A stretch of DNA of 12,593 nucleotides from assembly GCA_028565635.1 (NCBI GenBank), contig JAOXYB010043826.1:1-12593 (forward strand). Reading direction: 5' to 3'. Below are positions 7,050 to 12,593 of the stretch, one piece after another. The position numbers were made by a program, and so were the translations under genes. The first letter of the stretch is position 1, and each line of letters begins with the position of its first letter. A model generated the notes under the pieces. That model ran no database searches and was not told where the DNA came from. It saw only the letters and a list, made by a program, of their open reading frames with translations. This DNA comes from Phoronis ovalis (Eukaryota; Phoronida; Phoronidae).

Positions 7050-8882
7050 TTTGTTCTACATAAAAAAATTGTTGCATAGCAAGCAATATTTGAAAAACAG
7101 TACAAAAGTGTATGTTAAGAACCCGGGGGATTCATACAAATCTTCGTCGGCCGCATTTTGAAGCGTTAATGTAAAATTCCTTTCCAGATTATCAATCTTC
7201 AGTACTTTTTTATATATATATATGTGATCTTCCGGTAAAGGTTCCAACCGTTCCAAGACCTCTGTTTGCTAATACTGTGTATGATCTACTAACTGAATTT
7301 GATATTCGACTGATCTTGCAATTCCACCGACATATTAGCTCTTGCAATCTTTTCAGACCGCGTGCAAGAATTAAGTTGAAAGTGAGACGTCACAATTACT
7401 GCATATTTAAGGTATCTCTGTGGTATTAGACGCAAACTATTCACGCAAAACTAGCGCCACCAGTACTGTTGATAATACAATTTTTAAAAAATACATGTTC
7501 ATATTAACTATACAGATATAGTAAGTTATAATGGATATAGCCGATTTTGTTAGCTTCTAAAACCATTTTTTAACATTTTTTTCTTATATTTGTTTAACAA
7601 AAAATTAGGCCCAAAACATTTTTTAAAAATCAAAATTGCTATATTAAAAATAAACAAAATGTGCACATTATCAACTACCTCAAGGTTCCGTATTGACTTT
7701 TCTGATTTTTTATTTCACAATTTTCACAAAAATCGAACTTCCCAATCTTAAATGATCTAAAATCTTGGGACCGCCCCTGACAGGTATGCCACAACTATCA
7801 ATATTTAGATGTAAAGCGTATTGTATCTAATACACCAAGAAGTTGTAAAGAGAAATTCGTGATTTAAAAGAACGCTGAAACTGATTTCGATTTTTTAATG
7901 GGCCCCATATTCTACATAAGTGTTACGCCAGTAACTAAACGCATTCAGTAAAACTATTTCAATACCATATGACGACCAAGACTGGAAAATACTGTTATTT
8001 TGAAAGGAAGCCTACATTGACAATTGTAAGTTAAAAAAATTATAATTGAAGTGACGTCGCTTATACAAATTACCAAATGTAATTACTGTACTAATGGAGA
8101 AAACACTGGTGTTTGGCACGACAAAGTAATTGCAGAAAACAAAAATTCAACATCAACTGGCTAATTATAATTTAAATTTTAGAAAAGTATTGTTCGTAAA
8201 AAAAAAATAAAGGTCATTTCATTTATTAAGAAAAAAATGGATGAGATGAAATGATAATTACTGCAATATTGCCTTACATTTTGTTTTCTTTTCCTTAATG
8301 TTACCCTGATTGTTGTAGAGCCTTTATCCGTACACATATCTATAAATGTGGTGAAACAATTCACCACTCCATACTTCTCTCTCGTTTTACGATAAATAGG
8401 CCGCACCGTTTACGCGAAGGTAAGAAATAAATTTCCACTATTTCAACAATCAAATTATACCCGATATACCATCAACTAAACATTTTGTGATAAAAGAGTG
8501 AAACTGATTTATTTTAGCGTTAATATCGGCAATGTACAAGTTTCTAATTTCTAGTGATTTGTCTGCATAATCTTTGATACTGGTAAATTAACAAGACAAG
8601 GCAACTGGCGATAACATCCGCTGTATATCCAAGAGCGAACTGTTCAGAGAAAAAACATACATGATTGCATTCGATTAATTACTTGAAATCGAACATTGTG
8701 AATATTTTCACAATAATTAAAGACCTAAGTATCAAATAGTCTGTTTGTTCCTGTTTGTAAATACGCTTCAAGTAAACTAAGAAAATTTATATTACATAGC
8801 TATTTATTATGTAGCTGTATTTGGGGGGAATTGATAGGTCATGTCTGTAGATAGAAAGCGGGTTATTCAACATAACCAAGGT
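7050..8882. other. AT-rich intergenic region
   Basis: No gene supported. A short (TA)n run lies near 7211-7223. Open minus-strand frames at 7056-7256 and 8179-8406 start at non-ATG codons and lack recognisable domains or convincing splice borders. A perfect hairpin lies at 8348-8367. Confidence 0.55.
8348..8367. repeat. perfect 8-bp hairpin
   Basis: GTGGTGAA, loop ACAA, TTCACCAC. A compact perfect stem in otherwise irregular AT-rich DNA, inside an open minus-strand frame (8179-8406). Function unknown. Confidence 0.6.
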
Positions 8883-9182
8883 TTAATATTTCTGTTTAAT
8901 ATAATATCCAGTAATTTTATCACTTATGATATCTGCAATTTTTTCCGCCTCAGCTTTTTTTACCCTAGGCAGCAATTTAAGTTCAGCTTCTTGTTGTAAT
9001 GTGGAATCAGTGTCATTATGAACAAATTGACTAGTTAGATTTTTATTATTAAAATACTCCATTCCGTTTCTTCTTCAATTATGACTACTAGGATTAAATG
9101 ATGCTTTATAGCCATAGTTACCGTTAAAGTTATTTGACTGTTTTTGAAAATATGCAGATTTTTCGCTTGACAGATTTTGGCT
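8883..9182 (-). pseudogene. decayed coding fragment B, unrecognised
   Basis: On the minus strand one frame is open from 9182 to TAA at 8883-8885 except for a single TGA at 9075-9077. The part after the TGA has its own ATG (9060-9062) and 59 codons. The translation looks like protein rather than AT-rich noise: KSAYFQKQSNNFNGNYGYK ahead of the TGA, and an amphipathic, charged LPRVKKAEAEKIADIISDK near the end. No splice borders or known domain are visible. A stretch near the start is shared with fragment A at 9335-9478, suggesting relics of a repeated gene or transposon ORF. A live small protein from 9062 to 8883 cannot be excluded. Confidence 0.45.
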
Positions 9183-9334
9183 TTATATTTTTGTGATATT
9201 TTTGTAAATTTCCAATAGTAATTGGTATAAAATATATCATTTGAACTTTTTCATAATTATACCCGTACTGTAATTAAGAATCGGATTTATTGATGATGAC
9301 AAGTTAATTGTATAAATAGTTCTATTTTAGTACT

Positions 9335-9478
9335 CTAGACATTGGTACAAAATAAAGTTATATTACTTGAATGTTCTTGAAAATATGCAGCCTTTTTCAC
9401 CCATGCAGTTGACTCCTCTAGATGACAAAGCTGTTTCCTAGTCCTTGAAAAAATTCCCATTACCATTTCAACATGTGT
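9335..9478 (-). pseudogene. decayed coding fragment A, related to fragment B
   Basis: Forty-seven minus-strand codons between TAA (9479-9481) and TAG (9335-9337). The middle reads SRTRKQLCHLEESTAW and then VKKAAYFQEHSSNI. Its AAYFQ segment matches KSAYFQ of fragment B, with the 14-bp sequence TTGAAAATATGCAG identical at 9377-9390 and 9144-9157 on the plus strand and weaker similarity beyond. Similarity stops after about 11 codons, where fragment A becomes noise. Probably a truncated copy of the same source gene; the source is not recognised. Confidence 0.4.
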
Positions 9479-9479
9479 T

Positions 9480-10570
9480 TACAAGAAACTATGAGTAGCA
9501 AAATTTCGACATACATCTAATAAATCAATGTATTAGATCTCAAACATCATTTTGACAGTGGAATAATTAGTTGGAGAATATATACATGTGTTCTTTGTTT
9601 AAGTTATTGCAAGTATTTGATGACTTTAGTACGCAGGCCAGTTAATGTTCCTTTTTTACAGGGGAGATAACTCAAAAACAAAAACAAGAAATAAAACATG
9701 TTTATTAACTTTTTATTGTTTGGTGTGAGCTGAAACATAAACTTTAGCTTACCCAGAATAGATTTCGGGAGTAGAAAACATTCAGTGTCACCTGTATCAC
9801 AATTCTCAGGTATTTCCAGGTAATTTTACAGAGGGGTCGGGAAATAAGTGTGCACAGCGGTAAACTAGAACATATGTCTTAACTATGAGGCAGACATATC
9901 CTAAAGGTCACTATCTGTTGAAAACCATATCGGGGAAATGTGATAAAATAGATAAAATATGGTTTTACCTAATAAGGATAAGAGGACCTAAAGGTCATCC
10001 AGAGGTATTTGAACATCCATGGGTTCCAGGATAATTCTAATGATTGGTCTGGATATCCAACTATTTCTTTGTGCAACCTGGCCTTTGCTAAAAGGCGATT
10101 CTAGTTTAAACATAGACATTCAAGTAGACTGGACTCAGTCTGAATAATGAAGTTTGTATCATTGAATATTTGTTTACTCAAATTGCCTGAAGTGATTATT
10201 TCTTTTACTCAAATTGTCTAAAGTGATGATAACAATTATACGTTTTCAACTGTGTAACTTATATTTAGTCATATTTAAATTTTGATAGTTAAGTTTGATA
10301 CCATTATTACTTTAGTGTGAGAGGTTCGCGGTAACAAACACTGAAAAAATCAGAGAAAGTGTCTACGGATCCTGCAATGCATTGTCTTTTCTTAATATAT
10401 TATTTTTCTAGGTGCACATTTTACTGAATATTTCTGATCAGAATAAATTAAAAAAGCCAAAATATTCGGGGTAAATAGTGTGCTGTAAATAGCTACAAAA
10501 GACGACAATGATTTATTTTAAAATGTTTCAGTGCTTTGAAAGCGTGCGTAGTCTGTGTTAGAAACTATGC
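9480..10570. other. intergenic region upstream of the knottin gene
   Basis: No gene supported. It contains the mollusc-associated word GGGGAGATAACTC (9661-9673), a 10-bp inverted repeat AAAACCATAT/ATATGGTTTT between about 9920 and 9965, and a direct duplication at 10173-10229. Composition is a little less AT-rich from 9730 to 10130, but no open frame stands out. Confidence 0.5.
10173..10229. repeat. 31-bp-period direct duplication
   Basis: TTTACTCAAATTGCCTGAAG at 10173 recurs at 10204 as TTTACTCAAATTGTCTAAAG, followed in both by TGAT. Two diverged tandem copies. Confidence 0.7.
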
Positions 10571-10603
10571 TTCTCTGTGTTCAAATACCAGAGACACAGA
10601 GAA
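10571..10603. repeat. 10-bp inverted repeat upstream of the knottin promoter
   Basis: TTCTCTGTGT (10571-10580) and its perfect complement ACACAGAGAA (10594-10603), separated by 13 bases. It lies about 200 bp before the start codon, so it could be a regulatory site or chance. Confidence 0.5.
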
Positions 10604-10643
10604 ACTAGACGGCGAGATGACAAGGAACCATTCTAATAGGTTG

Positions 10644-10686
10644 TGCGCATGCTCATTACGTCACGAACGCTCATGAATATTAATAA
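10644..10686 (+). promoter_or_regulatory. candidate promoter of the knottin gene
   Basis: A compact cluster ahead of the signal-peptide exon: TGCGCATGCTC (10644-10654, 10 of 11 to the NRF-1-type palindrome), TACGTCA (10657-10663, CRE/ATF-like) and the TATA-like TATTAATAA (10678-10686). Transcription starting about 30 bases later would leave a 5' leader of roughly 85-90 bases before the ATG at 10799. These are motif matches only. Confidence 0.35.
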
Positions 10687-10798
10687 GTTAAAAGTTTCTG
10701 TAAGTTGCATTAACCGGCCTGCGTATCTTGTAATTTTGTCTTACACATTTGTTGTCAGCTTGTAGACTACCTATTCTAGATTAATCAAGGAAGAAAAC

Positions 10799-10883
10799 AT
10801 GTTCCTGAAGGCTATTATAGTGACGTGTGTCTTGGTGGTTGTCCTGCATGGCAAAGTACATGGAGGAACTGTTGAAAAAGAGA
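10799..10883 (+). CDS. knottin exon 1: signal peptide
   Basis: ATG with A at -3 and an in-frame stop (TAG at 10763-10765) upstream. Twenty-eight codons follow, ending at the excellent donor GAGA|GTAAGT, phase 1. The residues have signal-peptide form: short basic start MFLK, hydrophobic core AIIVTCVLVVVL, and a plausible cleavage after VHG (about residue 23). Few residues of the propeptide are encoded here. Confidence 0.8.
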
Positions 10884-11493
10884 GTAAGTAACGTCCTAAT
10901 AATATAACGCGAAGCAATAGACTCAAAAGTTTAAATAACCTGTAGCTTGCATGTTTCATCCAAAATAGATAACTTGACATGGCAAATCCTACAAGACAAG
11001 ATTTTATTACCGTTCTAGACAACATTCAAACTCGTTATGAACTTGGAAAGGTCGACTGGGATGAAGGTGACAACGATGCTGGCACTGAGGATAATTTATT
11101 CAGAAGAGCTGTAAGAAATGCCCTGTCAAGAAGCAAAAGATGCAGATATGATATTGGGCTACCATGTTTGTAAGATTTTACCTTCACTCTATTGAGTTAT
11201 TTACTAGTCCGTAAAATATTTTCCCGATGGAACGTTATAACTTACTGGCTCAATTATTCTTTCAGTCATTAAAACAGTGTCGCTCTTCTTTGTTAAAGGT
11301 ACGATCACAAAAAGGCGCTTAAAAATGTCGCAATAAGATTGATAAAAATAACTATTACGCTGGTAACATGTAACATGATAGTTATGTGCTTACCGTGTTA
11401 CAAATAATTTTTTTTACTGTTTGTAGGAGCAACGGTCATTGCTGTTCAGGTGTGTGCCAAGAAAACGAATCTGGGATAAAAGTATGCCATTAG
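10799..11493 (+). CDS. secreted six-cysteine knottin (ICK) peptide precursor, three exons
   Basis: Exons 10799-10883, about 11001-11169 and 11427-11493 give 106 codons plus TAG. The order is signal peptide, acidic propeptide, RSKR furin-type site (11129-11140), then a 31-residue mature peptide. Its cysteines follow C-x7-C-x5-CC-x3-C-x9-C, within the inhibitor cystine knot consensus and equal to conotoxin framework VI/VII. One residue follows the last cysteine. The product should be exported, cut after RSKR and held by three disulfides. Such peptides act as channel-blocking toxins, antimicrobials or protease inhibitors; the sequence does not say which. Exon 1 and 3 borders are strong; the exon 2 acceptor is the weak point. 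I do not recognise a named family. Confidence 0.75.
11001..11169 (+). CDS. knottin exon 2: propeptide, RSKR site and cysteines 1-2
   Basis: The coding frame runs from about 11001 to the donor GTAAGA at 11170 (phase 2 out). It encodes an acidic pro-region (VDWDEGDNDAGTED), then the basic stretch ending in RSKR, cysteine 1 (codon 11141-11143) and cysteine 2 (11165-11167). The phase-1 donor of exon 1 requires an acceptor keeping this frame: CAAG ending at 11000 works but has no pyrimidine tract. The better-looking AAATAG ending at 10968 puts exon 1 in a frame that meets TAG at 11018-11020, and TAA at 10970 blocks this frame just after it. An ATG at 10979 is in the coding frame but would give a product without a signal peptide. 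Confidence 0.65.
11427..11493 (+). CDS. knottin exon 3: cysteines 3-6 and stop
   Basis: Acceptor TTTTTTTTACTGTTTGTAG ending 11426; one base completes the split Leu codon, then 21 codons and TAG (11491-11493). It carries the adjacent cysteine pair (11440-11445), cysteine 5 (11455-11457) and cysteine 6 (11485-11487). The CC-x3-C signature is typical of the knottin core. The exon is only 67 bases, too short to be noticed as an open frame by itself. Confidence 0.78.
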
Positions 11494-11497
11494 AAGT

Positions 11498-11503
11498 AAT
11501 AAA
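11498..11503 (+). terminator. polyadenylation signal AATAAA (proximal)
   Basis: AATAAA five bases after the stop codon. It is usable but leaves a very short 3' UTR. Confidence 0.4.
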
Positions 11504-11579
11504 CAGATACCATATCTGTCAGATACAATGATTGATGAGTGTATTGCAAATTGAAGTGTTAAATGAAGAGCGTAACATA

Positions 11580-11585
11580 AATAAA
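11580..11585 (+). terminator. polyadenylation signal AATAAA (distal)
   Basis: AATAAA 87 bases after the stop, followed by a T-rich stretch (11619-11637) of the kind found downstream of cleavage sites. Preferred 3' end of the knottin transcript, with cleavage near 11600. Confidence 0.55.
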
Positions 11586-11599
11586 AAACACATTCAGGC

Positions 11600-12302
11600 A
11601 ACATAATTCTCAGCTCAATTGTTTTTTGTTTTTTTCAGCTTGATTGTAGAACACCTGTGACGTCTCTAGTTCATTGAATTAGCTTGAATAATTAATTAAA
11701 CTATGTAAATATACCAACAAATTGCTTGAGTTTAATACATTATCGGAGCCACAGTTCATTCCTTAGCCCTACTTCCTAATCAAGCAAAGTTTGATATATG
11801 TAGTTGAGAGCTAGACGAACGTATCCAGTAGTCAAATTTGCATAATCTGGACATCATTAAAATAGTAAAAGACCATCTGCTTGCGCTGGTGATCATTGTG
11901 CCTGATAACTTGTTGATAATAATGTCTGATATATGTCCATGTACGCTGGTGGGTAGACAGAATCTGCCTGATAACCAAAGCAAATTAAAATAACCTGCTT
12001 TTGTTGTAGTCCTGCACGCATGACCCTACTTAGTCCTAATACTGACATATTGGCCGGTCCTATCACCTTCCCTGTTCATCTTAACAAAAACAATTAAAAA
12101 AACTCTCAAACAACAATCATCCGATGGTCTTAGTTTGTTATTATTAAGTGAAAAATATATAAATATTTCTTACGGCACAAGATTTGTTGAATTTTAACGA
12201 AGCGACCGTAACGGCGCCTGCCGGGAGTCTATAATTTTTACTGATTTTTAACCATGCATCTGCCTTTTTTACAGGTGTTGTATATCTGGACTTTGTTACC
12301 TA
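11600..12302. other. intergenic region downstream of the knottin gene
   Basis: No gene supported. An exon-like stretch after GTTGTAG (12010) is open for about 28 codons to TAA but has no partner. A small CpG-rich patch at about 12198-12228 stands out in AT-rich DNA. A strong plus-strand acceptor (CTTTTTTACAG, ending 12274) precedes an open frame, noted in the findings. Confidence 0.5.
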
Positions 12303-12324
12303 TCACAACAAACTAAGACCATCG
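12122..12324. repeat. 18-bp perfect inverted repeat
   Basis: CGATGGTCTTAGTTTGTT at 12122-12139 recurs in reverse complement at 12307-12324, the latter being the last codons of the minus-strand open frame. Either a small inverted duplication of that frame's end or arms of an unrecognised element. Confidence 0.65.
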
Positions 12325-12593
12325 TAGTATTGGTCCATAACATAGCCTGGGTAAATTTGACAAACTACTGCACCCCCCGAGGAAAACAAAGGTTTTTTGG
12401 TATCAAAAGTTTCTTTGAAACCTCTAGAATCAGAATCTGCCTGTTGTCGCCTTCTCCAGATGTCCGTTTCCATGACAACAGGGCCAAATGACCACGCCCC
12501 TTTTATATGAGCTTTCTGTAAGGTTTTAGACATAATAATTTTGTTATTTCTGAAATATTCTTCTAACACATTGTAAAGTAGCATGTTTTCTTC
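12303..12593 (-). CDS. possible terminal exon of an unrecognised minus-strand gene (partial)
   Basis: The minus-strand frame is open from the window edge to TGA at 12303-12305. An ATG lies at 12582-12584 (93 codons), and an in-frame acceptor (ACCTTACAG) would start an exon at 12515. The less AT-rich part, with GAWSFGPVVMETDIWRRR and SSGGAVVCQIYPGY, looks like protein, but I recognise no domain. The complementary strand is also open from 12276 to about 12489, so the coding strand is uncertain. A TATA-, GC-box- and RFX-like cluster lies within the frame and is an alternative explanation. Confidence 0.35.
   Translation of the reverse strand, partial: EENMLLYNVLEEYFRNNKIIMSKTLQKAHIKGAWSFGPVVMETDIWRRRQQADSDSRGFKETFDTKKPLFSSGGAVVCQIYPGYVMDQYYDGLSLL

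Noticed and set aside
7056-7256. Minus-strand 66-codon frame (KKVLKIDNLERN, QNAADEDLYESPGF)
   Set aside because: Part of it looks protein-like, but it starts at TTG, crosses a (TA)n run and has no good splice borders. I cannot support a gene.
9855-10120. Possible inverted-repeat element (TAAACTAGAA near both ends)
   Set aside because: Only about 10 bp match in inverted orientation and there is no target duplication; could be chance in AT-rich DNA.
10771-11025. Minus-strand 84-codon frame
   Set aside because: Antisense of the knottin leader, signal-peptide exon and first intron; the plus strand has the splice signals and signal-peptide features.
11780-11983. Minus-strand 67-codon frame
   Set aside because: No recognised domain or splice context. 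The translation has no clear protein character beyond being open.
12008-12095. Exon-like stretch after GTTGTAG reading PNTDILAGPITFPVH
   Set aside because: Open for about 28 codons with a fair acceptor, but no upstream partner exon or cysteines; too little to call.

Overview
The window is nuclear DNA of an animal. It is AT-rich, with intron-split coding sequence, canonical GT/AG splice sites, several intronic minisatellites and no bacterial-type dense gene packing. The phrases TACATGTA and GGGGAGATAACTC (9661-9673), which I associate with mollusc genomes, and a conotoxin-style secreted peptide gene suggest a mollusc, perhaps a bivalve. That assignment is inference only.

Left half (1 to about 7,050, + strand): the last six exons of a PSTPIP1-like F-BAR/SH3 adaptor gene. 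The exons are 1-66, 1081-1179, 1585-1681, 3122-3295, 4248-4321 and 5768-5911. They join in frame without a stop into 217 codons, giving the end of the F-BAR domain, a proline-rich linker with tyrosine motifs, and a C-terminal SH3 domain with several ligand-binding aromatic residues replaced. A roughly 1-1.1 kb 3' UTR follows. The introns carry five tandem arrays with units of 35, 37, 11, 40 and 25 bp. Two of them begin exactly at a 5' splice site, so the donor itself has been multiplied: 15 copies in one array and 6 in the other. Intron 5 also holds a foldback element with 31-bp inverted arms.

Middle (about 7,050 to 10,570): AT-rich intergenic DNA without a gene I can support. It contains two decayed minus-strand coding fragments, about 9335-9478 and 8883-9182, that share a short diverged segment and look like relics of one repeated gene or transposon.

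Right (10,570 to 11,600, + strand): the most interesting locus, a compact three-exon gene for a secreted cystine-knot (knottin/ICK) peptide. Exon 1 (10799-10883) encodes a signal peptide. Exon 2 (about 11001-11169) encodes an acidic propeptide, an RSKR processing site and the first two cysteines. Exon 3 (11427-11493) encodes the remaining four cysteines. The mature peptide has six cysteines in the order C-C-CC-C-C. The layout is that of conotoxin-like and invertebrate defence precursors, but here an intron interrupts the mature region.

Far right (12,303 to the end, - strand): an open frame of 93 or more codons that may be an exon of a further gene, with TATA-, GC-box- and RFX-like sequences inside it. 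I do not recognise the product. The PSTPIP-like and knottin genes are neighbours in the same orientation, with about 4 kb between them, and nothing in the sequence links their functions.
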